The position numbers and the translations under genes are program-made. The notes beneath the pieces are model-generated. The model did no database searches, was not told the origin of the DNA, and saw only the letters and a program-made list of their open reading frames with translations. This document shows, piece by piece, positions 1 to 7,744 of a stretch of DNA of 47,773 bases (positions are counted from its first letter, which is position 1; every line of letters begins with the position of its first letter). This stretch comes from JBHELT01 sp046262935 (GTDB lineage Bacteria > Actinomycetota > CADDZG01 > JAHWKV01), in contig JBHELT010000071.1 of assembly GCA_046262935.1 (NCBI GenBank), forward strand, positions 1-47,773, written 5' to 3'.

Positions 1-1274
1 CCATTCGCTATGGTCGAGAAAACACTCATGATCTGCATACCAGTCACCGCAACTCCCTGCCCGATGGGGATGGTCCCCATGGATGTGTCCCACCAATCCT
101 TGACCTTGGGCAATATGCCCGACGATTCTCCGGGAAAATCCAAACCGGTTGGCTTGCCATAACCGAATCGGACCAGGTAGTCATATAACCTGTCTTTACC
201 GAGCTTCTGTGCCACCTTGATGGTCCCGATATTCGACGACTGCTGTATCACCTGAGCGAATGTTAGATCTTCGGTTGCATGTGGATGCGCATCGTGGAAC
301 GTTTTCGAGCCAAGCCGGAAAGTGTCGGGAACCGAGATCACATCTTTCGGAGCAACAGCCCCCGACTCGATGGCAGCTGAAGCCGTTATGACTTTGTTGG
401 CTGACCCTGGTTCGTAAACATCGATCAACGCCCGGTTGCGTCGTTGTTCCGGCGTACTAGCTTTCACATTGTTCGGATCGAAGGTTGGCGCATTGGCCAT
501 CGCAAGGATCTCTCCTGTTTGCGGCTTCATCACGATGATGGTTCCTCCCTTAGCGCTGAAGGTTTGGACCGCTTTTAGCAGCGACGCCTCGGCCGCGAAC
601 TGGATCTCGCGATCGATGGTCAGGATCAGGTCGTCGCCGGCCCGCGGCGCTTTGTACGAGGAATTGCCCGCAGGGATAGCTCTACCTTGCGGATCGCTCT
701 CCATCAGCATTTCTCCTGGTGTGCCCGCCAGCAGATTGTTGTACCTGCCTTCGAGGCCCGCTAGGCCAAGGTTGTCGGAACCCACGAAACCAACAACGTG
801 AGCCGCTAGTGCGTCGGAGGGATAGAACCGCTTGGAATCCGAAACCATATCTATGCCTGGCAGTTTCAGGGCCTTCACTTTGTCAGCGACCTGCGGGTCC
901 ACTTGGCGCGCGAGGTATACGAAGCCCTTCTTGCTTTTCAGTTTCGATTCGATCGCACCTGCGTCCAGTCCGAGCAGGGGTGCCATCGCAGACGCGTAGG
1001 CCCTTGCATCGCCCACGAACCGCGGATTAGCGAAGATGGTCTTCATGTCGAGCGATATCGCAAGCTCGGTTCCGTTACGGTCATATACCGATCCCCTCTG
1101 CGGCCGAAGTTCTATCTTGCGCTGCCTCTGATCGGCTGCCATCGCGACGAACCGATCGGAGTTGAGTCCCTGAACGTAAACGAGTCGAGCAGAGATCACC
1201 GCAAGACCAAGGATGAAGCAGGCAAGCATGAAGAGAAGTCGCGTGCTCGGCCGTGCTCTCGCGACCATCGCCAT
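1..1274 (-). CDS. ftsI: Penicillin-binding protein 3 / FtsI (partial, C-terminus beyond the window)
   Basis: Septal peptidoglycan transpeptidase, a class B penicillin-binding protein acting in the divisome at the outer face of the membrane. The frame is open to base 1, so only about 424 N-terminal residues are present. A single membrane anchor lies at about residues 12-32, then the PBP dimerisation domain (RGSVYDRNG near residue 60) and the start of the transpeptidase domain. The catalytic SxxK motif reads SANK at residues 291-294 and SxN reads SSN at 346-348; the KTG motif would lie outside the window. The ATG at 1274 is preceded by GGGGAGAG. It starts 41 nt after ftsL ends, in the usual division-cluster order. 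The SANK version of the motif is less common than STFK or SVFK, but it keeps the essential Ser and Lys. Confidence 0.95.
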   Translation of the reverse strand, partial: MAMVARARPSTRLLFMLACFILGLAVISARLVYVQGLNSDRFVAMAADQRQRKIELRPQRGSVYDRNGTELAISLDMKTIFANPRFVGDARAYASAMAPLLGLDAGAIESKLKSKKGFVYLARQVDPQVADKVKALKLPGIDMVSDSKRFYPSDALAAHVVGFVGSDNLGLAGLEGRYNNLLAGTPGEMLMESDPQGRAIPAGNSSYKAPRAGDDLILTIDREIQFAAEASLLKAVQTFSAKGGTIIVMKPQTGEILAMANAPTFDPNNVKASTPEQRRNRALIDVYEPGSANKVITASAAIESGAVAPKDVISVPDTFRLGSKTFHDAHPHATEDLTFAQVIQQSSNIGTIKVAQKLGKDRLYDYLVRFGYGKPTGLDFPGESSGILPKVKDWWDTSMGTIPIGQGVAVTGMQIMSVFSTIAN

Positions 1275-1315
1275 TTGCTACTCTCCCCTCTTCGTATTGC
1301 GCTTCCTTCGTTTGC

Positions 1316-1891
1316 CTAAGGCTGATCCCGGCCGATCGACTTCAACCCCTGCGCGTTGCCCTTCAGTAATTCCGACGGTCTATCCGCGATCATCGTTGTT
1401 CCGGGGGGCCCAACGATGTATTCCTGTTTATCGGGCACAACCATCCCCAGGCCGACTGCAACTTGGGCTACTCGCGCGGGTGACTCTTGGCGGGCGACCT
1501 CGTATCGCATCTGCTTGTAGTGCTGTTCCTCGATCGACACCTTCGACTTCAAGTCGCCGATCCGAAACGAACTCTGGGCGACGTAGATATTCAAAAGAAC
1601 CAACGCGAAAACGATCGCACCAAGCAGAACGCCAGCGACTGCGAGCAACACCAACCTGGCCCTGCGAAGGCGCAGTGCCTCGGCGGATACTCGCACCGTA
1701 GAGCGCGACGCGGCCTTGCTTACTGGACGATCAGATGCCCGTCCGCCGTCGCGCACCGAATGTCTGCCTCCCGGGATGACTTTGAGGCGCACGTCAGTAA
1801 CTGTTGGGCGGGCAGGCTTGCCCGAAGGGCGCGACGCCGGCCGAGCCGGGGCAACGTGTCCGCTGCGTATGTGCCGCGGGGCTGTGGCCAT
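1316..1891 (-). CDS. ftsL: FtsL-like cell division membrane protein
   Basis: This 191-residue bitopic membrane protein sits between rsmH and ftsI, the position of ftsL in division clusters. FtsL works with FtsB/DivIC and FtsQ to activate the septal synthase. The sequence shows a long basic, Pro-rich cytoplasmic tail (about residues 1-78), one transmembrane segment (about 80-103), then a heptad-like coiled coil (IGDLKSKVSIEEQHYKQMRYE) and a short C-terminal tail. The family is poorly conserved, so the call rests on topology and position. Its ATG overlaps the rsmH stop (TGATG), suggesting translational coupling. Confidence 0.82.
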   Translation of the reverse strand: MATAPRHIRSGHVAPARPASRPSGKPARPTVTDVRLKVIPGGRHSVRDGGRASDRPVSKAASRSTVRVSAEALRLRRARLVLLAVAGVLLGAIVFALVLLNIYVAQSSFRIGDLKSKVSIEEQHYKQMRYEVARQESPARVAQVAVGLGMVVPDKQEYIVGPPGTTMIADRPSELLKGNAQGLKSIGRDQP

Positions 1892-2847
1892 CAGGCTGCC
1901 TTTCCCATCTTGCGAGCGACCCTCATGCGCGCGCTGTCCGAGCGCGGGTTCGCCGCCACTTCGTCTTGGCTAGGCCTGACCGGCTTCGACGTCAACACTT
2001 TGATGTCGGCTTCGTGCCCGCAAACGCAAACCGGCAGATCGCGCGGGCAGGTGCACCCTTTGGCGCTTTGGGCAAAGGTGCGCTTGACGATGCGGTCTTC
2101 CAAGGAGTGATAACTGATCACCGCTATCCTCCCGCCCGCCTTGAGCATCGCGATCGCAGCCGGAAGCGAAGCCCCGAGAGACTCGAGTTCATGGTTCACC
2201 TCTATGCGAATCGCCTGGAACGTTCTGCGTGCAGGGTGGGGCCCCGTTCGTCTAGTGGCCGCCGGGATGGCGGCTTTCACTACCTCTGCAAGATCGTCGG
2301 TCGCGGTGAATGGCTGACGGGTCCTTCGGGCGATGATCGCCCCAGCAACACGGCGCGCGAATCGCTCTTCCCCGTAGCGAAAGATGATGTCGATGAGGTC
2401 CTTTTCTGAATATCTATTCACGACATCCGCCGCTTTGAGATCAGATGAAGGGTCCATGCGCATATCGAGGGGAGCAGGACCACTGAACCGAAAGCCCCTA
2501 TCGGCGCGGTCAAGCTGAGGAGATGAAACCCCCAGGTCGTAAATGAACGCTGCAACTTCTTCAATACCGTGCTCCCCTAACAATCGGTCAACCTCCGCAA
2601 GGTCACCTTTGACAGCGATGAATCGGTCTTCGTAACTCGCCAGCTTCGCCTTCGCCGCCGATATCGCCTCGGGATCCTTGTCGATCCCGAACACTCTTAC
2701 GGACGAGTTCATGTCCAAGAACAGTTGTGCATGTCCACCCCCACCCAGGGTGCAGTCCACGACCACCGAGGCGTCCGAAACGGCGGGCCCTAGCCACGCG
2801 AGCACTTCTTCCGCCAAGACGGGAACGTGCTCGAAAGGTTCGATCAA
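1891..2847 (-). CDS. rsmH: 16S rRNA (cytosine-1402-N4)-methyltransferase RsmH
   Basis: Methylates N4 of C1402 in 16S rRNA with S-adenosylmethionine, tuning the ribosomal P site. The 318 residues match the family's usual length. Visible landmarks are the N-terminal HVPVLAEEV, the SAM-binding loop CTLGGGGHA, DKDPEAI, the DLGVSSPQLD motif and the C-terminal RPSQDEVAANPRSDSARMR. The start is a TTG at 2847, supported by GAGGTGA placed 6-7 nt upstream and overlapping the stop of the small membrane protein before it. The next gene overlaps by one base. Confidence 0.97.
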   Translation of the reverse strand: MIEPFEHVPVLAEEVLAWLGPAVSDASVVVDCTLGGGGHAQLFLDMNSSVRVFGIDKDPEAISAAKAKLASYEDRFIAVKGDLAEVDRLLGEHGIEEVAAFIYDLGVSSPQLDRADRGFRFSGPAPLDMRMDPSSDLKAADVVNRYSEKDLIDIIFRYGEERFARRVAGAIIARRTRQPFTATDDLAEVVKAAIPAATRRTGPHPARRTFQAIRIEVNHELESLGASLPAAIAMLKAGGRIAVISYHSLEDRIVKRTFAQSAKGCTCPRDLPVCVCGHEADIKVLTSKPVRPSQDEVAANPRSDSARMRVARKMGKAA

Positions 2848-2853
2848 TCACCG

Positions 2854-2982
2854 TCACCTCATCGCCGAGACGAAGAAAAGGGCGATGCCCACATATCCGC
2901 CGAGCGTGAATCCAGCGATCGCAAGCAACAGGACGGTCTCCGATAGTTCCTTCATCAAACTGCGAGCTGACACTGCTTCCAT
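2854..2982 (-). CDS. Small single-pass membrane protein in the division cluster (42 aa)
   Basis: A short reading frame between mraZ and rsmH: ATG at 2982, TGA at 2854-2856, 42 residues. The N-terminus is short and charged (MEAVSARSLMKELSET), followed by one hydrophobic stretch, about residues 16-41, with a GxxxxGG pattern, ending in Met-Arg. An AAGG-type ribosome binding site is present upstream (GGCGGAAGG). Its stop lies 6 nt before the rsmH TTG, and the rsmH Shine-Dalgarno sequence overlaps this stop, which argues for coupled translation. I do not recognise the family. The position suggests an envelope or division role, but that is inference only. Confidence 0.7.
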   Translation of the reverse strand: MEAVSARSLMKELSETVLLLAIAGFTLGGYVGIALFFVSAMR

Positions 2983-3070
2983 CCTTCCGCCCCCCTGTTC
3001 CGAGCCCTCATTTCAGAGAGCGATCTGACGTAACTTTCAACTTCTTTGGTCACTACCTGCGAAGCTCGCT

Positions 3071-3493
3071 TCAAAGCTCTATCCGCTCTGCCAGGTCTTC
3101 GAACTGCCCGGCTGTGTCGCCGTGGTATGCCTCCCACCGGGTCTTGTCCCAGATCTCAGCTCTGCTGTTCACGCCCACGAGTACAACCTCTTTGCCTAAC
3201 CCAGCAGCTTCGCGAAGCCCAGATGGGATGTTCATGCGGCCTTGCTTGTCGACCTGCTCTTCGGACGCGGCCGAGAAGAAGACCCGCGAGTAGTCGCGGT
3301 TGGCCTTGTGCTCTTCGGTGAGTGATTCCAGTTCGCCAGCCTTCTTGTCGAAACGCTGCCTGGTCATCAACAGCAGGCACCCATCGAGGCCCCTGGTCAC
3401 GACGACACCGTCCTTGAGTTCTTCGCGCCAGCGCGCAGGCAGGAATACGCGACCCTTGGGGTCCAAAGAGTGTCGAAACTCTCCAAGTAGCAC
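3071..3493 (-). CDS. mraZ: Transcriptional regulator MraZ
   Basis: First gene of the division cluster and its DNA-binding autoregulator. The 140 residues contain two SpoVT/AbrB-like halves, each with the family DxxGR motif: DPKGRVFLPARWR near residues 11-23 and DKQGRMNIPSGLR near residues 82-94. The start is GTG at 3493 with GGAGGGAG 5-8 nt upstream. The upstream region carries four GTGG-like repeats at 10-11 bp spacing, the arrangement MraZ recognises in other bacteria, so autorepression of mraZ-rsmH-ftsL-ftsI is likely. Confidence 0.96.
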   Translation of the reverse strand: MLLGEFRHSLDPKGRVFLPARWREELKDGVVVTRGLDGCLLLMTRQRFDKKAGELESLTEEHKANRDYSRVFFSAASEEQVDKQGRMNIPSGLREAAGLGKEVVLVGVNSRAEIWDKTRWEAYHGDTAGQFEDLAERIEL

Positions 3494-3580
3494 CGCGCTC
3501 CCTCCGACCTGACCGACCCGATAAGCTTTCCGAAACCCGCAACGGCGATTCCCGGCGTGGATACGGCTCTCTGTGTCGCA

Positions 3581-3615
3581 CCACTTTGCGCCACATTACG
3601 CCCCGTACGCTCCAC
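3581..3615 (-). promoter_or_regulatory. MraZ operator (four GTGG-type repeats)
   Basis: Read on the minus strand, GTGG-type repeats lie at 3615-3612 (GTGG), 3604-3601 (GGGG), 3594-3591 (GTGG) and 3584-3581 (GTGG). Their spacing is 11, 10 and 10 bp, so all face the same side of the helix. MraZ operators in other bacteria are tandem repeats of this kind. The repeats fill the spacer and -10 region of the promoter, as expected for a repressor. Confidence 0.75.
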
Positions 3616-3621
3616 CGTCAA
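3593..3621 (-). promoter_or_regulatory. Promoter of the mraZ division operon
   Basis: Minus-strand -35 TTGACG (3621-3616), 17-bp spacer, -10 TAATGT (3598-3593). It is a near-consensus housekeeping promoter about 100 nt upstream of the mraZ GTG, and it overlaps the MraZ repeats. Confidence 0.7.
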
Positions 3622-3780
3622 TGCTTGTCGGCGTAAAACAGGGTGGACTTTAGAGACTTTTGAAAAGTCATGATCGCTAGTGAGGTAGTTGTTAACCAGA
3701 GTTACAACAGTGTAATTCCGAACACAGGAGATGTTACGGATGTGCCTGCGAACTTTGGAAGGCCTGTGGAGGTGGACCCC

Positions 3781-4275
3781 TTAGCCTGTTTGCAGGTAAG
3801 GCTCCCAGGCCGGGTGCAATTTGCCGACTGACACGATCAGGAACAACACGTCCTTGGGGGCCCTGGGAGTTCGCCTGAGCTTCAGCCCAACCTCAGCCAG
3901 ACTCTTGTTCTCCTTGCGCGAATTGCACGGCCTGCAAGATGCGACCACGTTGTCCCAGGTGTGGGTACCCCCGCGCGAGCGCGGCTTGATGTGATCTACG
4001 TTCTCGGCGGTGGCTCCGCAGTACTGACACTCGAAATCGTCTCTTAGAAAGATCGCTCTCTTAGAAAGGGTCGCCCTTGCTCTATACGGGACTTTAACGA
4101 AGTAATTGAGTCGCACGACCGCCGGAACCGGCAGCGCTATCTTCTCGGATCGGAACTGGCCATCGCCGTTCTCGAGGATGGTGGCTTTCGACTTGAGCAC
4201 GAGCACCGCCGCCCGTCTGGCTGGGACTATGCACAGCGGTTGGTAAGAAGCATTCAAGACCAAGGATCTTCCCAA
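3781..4275 (-). CDS. HNH endonuclease family protein
   Basis: A 164-residue protein of the solitary HNH nuclease family common in actinobacterial chromosomes. The N-terminal MGRSLVLNASYQPL is typical of the family. The HNH core follows: CQYCG, then NVDHIKPRSRGG, then the zinc-knuckle pair CRPCN with N, K and E residues. The paired CxxC motifs should bind structural zinc, and the His of VDHI is the likely general base. The start is TTG at 4275 with GGGGTGA just upstream. It is transcribed away from mraZ's promoter region and has no mobile-element context. The cellular target is unknown. Confidence 0.88.
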   Translation of the reverse strand: MGRSLVLNASYQPLCIVPARRAAVLVLKSKATILENGDGQFRSEKIALPVPAVVRLNYFVKVPYRARATLSKRAIFLRDDFECQYCGATAENVDHIKPRSRGGTHTWDNVVASCRPCNSRKENKSLAEVGLKLRRTPRAPKDVLFLIVSVGKLHPAWEPYLQTG

Positions 4276-4354
4276 GCGTCACCCCATCTTGAGTTAGTCT
4301 CACTTACTCACGATCTTACTCAAAGTATAAAGAGCGGGTCGCAAAATGACCGGT

Positions 4355-5446
4355 TCATCGCCACCAATCTCCGAGGCGCCCCGGCAGGTCCGGATCGAGT
4401 CCATCGATCACATCCGCTGCAGCTCTTGCGATACGCGGAGCGAACTTGAAACCGTGACCGCTGCATGCTGAGACCACCAAAGCTCGTGACTTCCGTGAGA
4501 TGACGAAGTCTTCGTCTCTTGTGTTCGTATACATACAAGGCTCAGACGAGAGCTTCTTGAACCCACGAGAGGTCGGAGAACTCGCCCGCTGCGCCAGCCA
4601 ATCGCCGAGGCCATCGGCAACTTCTTCGTCGGCTTCGAACGGCCCTTCCTCGGGATCAACGACAACACGAGCGTGATGCAATCCAGTGCGCGCCCCCGGG
4701 GCTGCGAATCTCTTGGGCACCAAGTAGCGCGCCGGTGAAGCACTTCTGTCGATCACTATGGGCATGGCAGGTTCAAGCCCGTCGAAATAGGTCACCTGTT
4801 CTTTCGTCACGAAGACCTCGACGTCGAAGCCCGCCTGTGCGGCCACAGGCCTCACCCAAGGCCCCGCTGCTATGACGACATCGGCGCAATCGATGTCGCC
4901 TGCTGATGTGGAAACCGTGGCGGCGTGTTCGCCGATGTTTATCGAAAGAACTTGCGCCTCTTCTTTGATCTCACAGCCAGCTTGCGCCGCGAGGGTCAGT
5001 TGTCCCTCTAGCGACGATGCCGCATCGATAACGGCTGCGTCCGGCTGCCAGATACACGGTTCATCTTCGCCAACGATCACGCCGAAGCGCTTCAACACAT
5101 CCGCTGGTTCGATGCGCTCGCAAACTACCCCAGCCGACGACATCGCATCGGCACATGCAAGAGCATCCTTTCCAATATCCAGTCCGCCGCACCGGTCGAG
5201 AAGTTCGGTGCCCAGGTCGCGTTCGAGGCGGCGCCAGTCTTCGAGTGCCTGGATGCCCAGTTCGGCGTACATGGCATCTTCGTAGCTGAGCCGAAACGCC
5301 CTTGTTGGGCCATGTGAAGACCCACGGCTGTGCCCTAGCGCAAACCTGTCAACCAGGACGACGCGCTTTCCCCGCCGCGTAAGCTCCAAGGCGGTCGCCG
5401 AGCCGACGATGCCTGCCCCGATAATGACTACGTCGGCGGTTTGCAG
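4355..5446 (-). CDS. FAD-dependent amine oxidase of the sarcosine oxidase / SolA family
   Basis: A DAO-type flavoenzyme resembling monomeric sarcosine oxidase and N-methyltryptophan oxidase, which oxidise N-methyl amino acids to formaldehyde, amine and hydrogen peroxide. The N-terminal dinucleotide fold reads VVIIGAGIVGSATA and VVLVDRF. Further on are AGPWV, the EPCMYTNTRDEDFVI segment whose Cys matches the covalent-FAD Cys of MSOX, and SACSGHGFKFAP. The Rossmann motif lies upstream of any ATG, GTG or TTG in frame. The frame opens after a TGA inside merR, so I place the start at the CTG at 5446, giving 363 residues beginning MQTADVV. An ATT at about 5426 is the alternative. merR ends 4 nt upstream, so the two are probably one operon. 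The exact substrate is not determined. Confidence 0.85.
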   Translation of the reverse strand: MQTADVVIIGAGIVGSATALELTRRGKRVVLVDRFALGHSRGSSHGPTRAFRLSYEDAMYAELGIQALEDWRRLERDLGTELLDRCGGLDIGKDALACADAMSSAGVVCERIEPADVLKRFGVIVGEDEPCIWQPDAAVIDAASSLEGQLTLAAQAGCEIKEEAQVLSINIGEHAATVSTSAGDIDCADVVIAAGPWVRPVAAQAGFDVEVFVTKEQVTYFDGLEPAMPIVIDRSASPARYLVPKRFAAPGARTGLHHARVVVDPEEGPFEADEEVADGLGDWLAQRASSPTSRGFKKLSSEPCMYTNTRDEDFVISRKSRALVVSACSGHGFKFAPRIARAAADVIDGLDPDLPGRLGDWWR

Positions 5447-5450
5447 TTTG

Positions 5451-5948
5451 TTAGCGGCGGACTTGCTGGCGCTCTTCGATCAAGGCATCTTCGGCGTGGC
5501 GAAGGGTCTCGACGAACTCCTCTCGATCGCGCAGGAATTCGGCGACTCCTTGATCGAGATTGCGAGTGATCTCGTCTATGGCCAGGAAGAAGGCCATCTG
5601 ACCCTGCCTGAGCGCGTCGAGGATCTCGCCATCATCCTTGGCGATCCGGAAGATGCTTTGGCCGTCGGTGATCAATTTCACTTCCGACAGATGCTGCTCG
5701 AGCCCTGCCTTCTTGCGAAGGTATTCATAAGCCCGCCTTACTCTTTGTAAGGACATGCCTCCATCGAGAAGAGCCTTGACCACTTTCAAAGCGACCAGGT
5801 CTCGGAATGAATAAAGTCTTCTAACGCCAGGTCTGCCGCCGGTCGATTGCACAGTTGGCCTGACCAAACCGATCTGATCCCAGTAACGCAATTGATGCGT
5901 TGTGCAATTCGTGAAGCGACATGCCTGAAGCACGCTGAACCCCTCCAT
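5451..5948 (-). CDS. MerR-family regulator, Rv1830-like
   Basis: A 165-residue regulator with an N-terminal MerR winged helix (about residues 5-75). Signature segments are CTTHQLRYWDQIGLVRP and RRLYSFRDLVALKVVKALLDGGMSLQRVR. The second half (residues 85-160), with ITDGQSIFRIAKDD and a helical tail, resembles the mycobacterial Rv1830 type rather than metal-sensing MerR proteins, and no paired metal-binding Cys are visible. ATG at 5948 is preceded by AAAGG. It lies 4 nt upstream of the flavoenzyme gene; in mycobacteria the related gene sits in a different, growth-linked setting. A link to the oxidase is inferred from spacing only. Confidence 0.88.
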   Translation of the reverse strand: MEGFSVLQACRFTNCTTHQLRYWDQIGLVRPTVQSTGGRPGVRRLYSFRDLVALKVVKALLDGGMSLQRVRRAYEYLRKKAGLEQHLSEVKLITDGQSIFRIAKDDGEILDALRQGQMAFFLAIDEITRNLDQGVAEFLRDREEFVETLRHAEDALIEERQQVRR

Positions 5949-6099
5949 GATTACCTTTCATTTGGTTGCCGCGAGATGGATCGATGATACCGAATGTGAT
6001 TGAAGGGCTTGTTCTAACAAAAGGGTTCAACTCCGCGCAAGGCGCGCGTCAGATGTTTTTCATGCTAAGCAAAAAAATCTTCGCGACCCCTGTCGTGTT

Positions 6100-6471
6100 C
6101 TAGTTTTCGTCGCGCTTGCGCATATCGCGCAGGCGGTCTTCGAACCGCCCTACGATACCCGAGATCGAGGCCTGTTCTTTCAGATCTTTGACTCTTTCTG
6201 CCCCTGCCCTCTTAAGGTTCTGATACGCGAGGGTTGCGCCGGATACCATCGCCAAGAAGGCGCCAACACCAATGAAAACCAGTGGGTGGAAGAAGAAGGT
6301 AATAAGTAAACCAAGACCGATAACGAACAAACCGAAGCCGAGCCGCACATTGCGCAGGGTCCTTACATCAGAACCGGCACTCGAAACATCACGTGCGAAC
6401 TTAGGGTCCTGTTCAGCGAGCTGGCGCTCGATGTCTTGAAGGATCTGCTGTTCACGATCGGAAAGTGGCAT
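6100..6471 (-). CDS. DUF3040 membrane protein
   Basis: A 123-residue protein with the actinobacterial DUF3040 signature at the N-terminus (MPLSDREQQILQDIERQL, then DPKFARD). Two hydrophobic segments follow at about residues 45-62 and 65-85, separated by a short turn, and the tail is charged and cytoplasmic. The ATG has a strong GGAGGTGG site. Members are usually near division or DNA-repair genes in Actinobacteria; function is unknown. Here it lies 88 nt downstream of dinB on the same strand. Downstream, a weak GC hairpin followed by seven Ts (about 6072-6090) might end transcription. Confidence 0.88.
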   Translation of the reverse strand: MPLSDREQQILQDIERQLAEQDPKFARDVSSAGSDVRTLRNVRLGFGLFVIGLGLLITFFFHPLVFIGVGAFLAMVSGATLAYQNLKRAGAERVKDLKEQASISGIVGRFEDRLRDMRKRDEN

Positions 6472-6559
6472 CCACCTCCGCCTTTCTAGGGTCCCCGCTC
6501 TACTTGTTCCTGTGATACGACGGGTTCCTTCGTTCGATTATAAGTGAGCATCGACTGTT

Positions 6560-7744
6560 TTATTCGTCGTCGAGTAGCGCAGCGAAACCTAGGGCCTCAT
6601 CACCAAATCTTAGTCTTACTTTATCTAATGCCCGATCTGCTTCTACCCATCGAGGTCGCCGGTCGAACGTCAATTGTTCCGAAGCCGGCCATACCGCAAG
6701 GTTGCTGATGGAAACTCCTAGCAAGCGGATGCGTTTGCGACCTGCTGGGACATCTTTCATGTGTTTGGCCAGCAGTCCCCCAGCCACCCCGTAGACCCCG
6801 TTCACGGAATCGATCTCATGAGGCAGGGTCTTGGAACGGGTGATGGTGGAGAAGTTCATGAAGCGGATCTTGAGGGTGACCGTTTGTCCACTTATCCCCT
6901 GCCCTCGCAGCCGTGACGAGACCCGGTCGGAGAGCTTGAGCAGGGCCTGCAGCATCTGAGATTCGTCGGCGAGGTCGTGCTCGAAGGTCTCTTCGGCCCC
7001 GATCGACTTGCGCTGGGCATCTTTGACGATCGGCCGGTCGTCCTTACCTAAGGCGAGGTCGGCCAGGTGAGCTCCCAAAGAACCGAGGGCACGCTCCAGC
7101 GTGCTCCGAGGCACGCCGGCGACATCGCCGATGGTATTCAGGCCCAGGCGTTTTAGCACCGTGACCGTTTGGTCGCCGACCCCCCAGAGTTCCCCAACAT
7201 CCAACGGATGCAGGAAATCGTTGACCTTGGCCGCATCGACCACGACTATCCCGTCGGGCTTGGCGCGCCGGGAAGCTAACTTGGACAAGAACTTGTTGGG
7301 GGCAACACCAACCGAAACCGTGAGACCCGTGTTGCGTTTCACCCTATCCCTCAGAGCTTCTGCGACGGTTGGGGGGTTTGGCCACATCCGCGATGCCCCC
7401 TTCAAGTCGATGAAGGCCTCGTCGAGGGAGATCGGCTCGACCACGGGCGAGAACGACTCGAACACTTCACGAACCTGAGACGAGTAATGCATGTACGACG
7501 TGAAGTCGGGCTGGATGAATACCGCCGTCGGGCAAAGTCTGCGAGCGCGCGACGTTGGCATAGCGGAGCGGACCCCCGACCGGCGTGCCTCATACGAGGC
7601 CGACGTAACCACGCCACGGGTCGAGGTCCCACCAACGATGACCGGCCTTCCTTTCAATGATGGATCGCGAAGCACTTCGACCGACGCGTAGAAAGCATCC
7701 AGGTCTGCGTGCAGCACCGGGCTGGTCCATGTGGCAAGTTTCAT
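6560..7744 (-). CDS. dinB: DNA polymerase IV (Y-family)
   Basis: A 394-residue Y-family translesion polymerase. Catalytic motifs are intact: HADLDAFYASVE near residue 12 and SLDEAFIDLKG in the palm, so this is an active DinB rather than the catalytically dead ImuB type. The thumb/HhH segment (VGELWGVGDQT) and the little-finger domain follow. The C-terminal EQLTFD resembles a beta-clamp-binding peptide. I chose ATG 7744 because it begins just before the conserved palm and overlaps the dnaE2 stop as ATGA; a longer frame to 7918 would read through dnaE2. It is the last gene of the LexA-box operon with DUF6504 and dnaE2, so damage-induced co-expression is likely. Confidence 0.95.
   Translation of the reverse strand: MKLATWTSPVLHADLDAFYASVEVLRDPSLKGRPVIVGGTSTRGVVTSASYEARRSGVRSAMPTSRARRLCPTAVFIQPDFTSYMHYSSQVREVFESFSPVVEPISLDEAFIDLKGASRMWPNPPTVAEALRDRVKRNTGLTVSVGVAPNKFLSKLASRRAKPDGIVVVDAAKVNDFLHPLDVGELWGVGDQTVTVLKRLGLNTIGDVAGVPRSTLERALGSLGAHLADLALGKDDRPIVKDAQRKSIGAEETFEHDLADESQMLQALLKLSDRVSSRLRGQGISGQTVTLKIRFMNFSTITRSKTLPHEIDSVNGVYGVAGGLLAKHMKDVPAGRKRIRLLGVSISNLAVWPASEQLTFDRRPRWVEADRALDKVRLRFGDEALGFAALLDDE

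Noticed and set aside
2236..2270. A tRNA-Glu-like 5' stretch (gccccgttcgtctagtgg)
   Set aside because: It lies inside the conserved rsmH coding sequence and no acceptor or T-arm partner follows.
3740..3784. 14-codon plus-strand frame beginning MCLRTL with AGGAG upstream, like a short leader peptide
   Set aside because: It runs into the end of the convergent HNH gene and no plus-strand gene follows for it to regulate.
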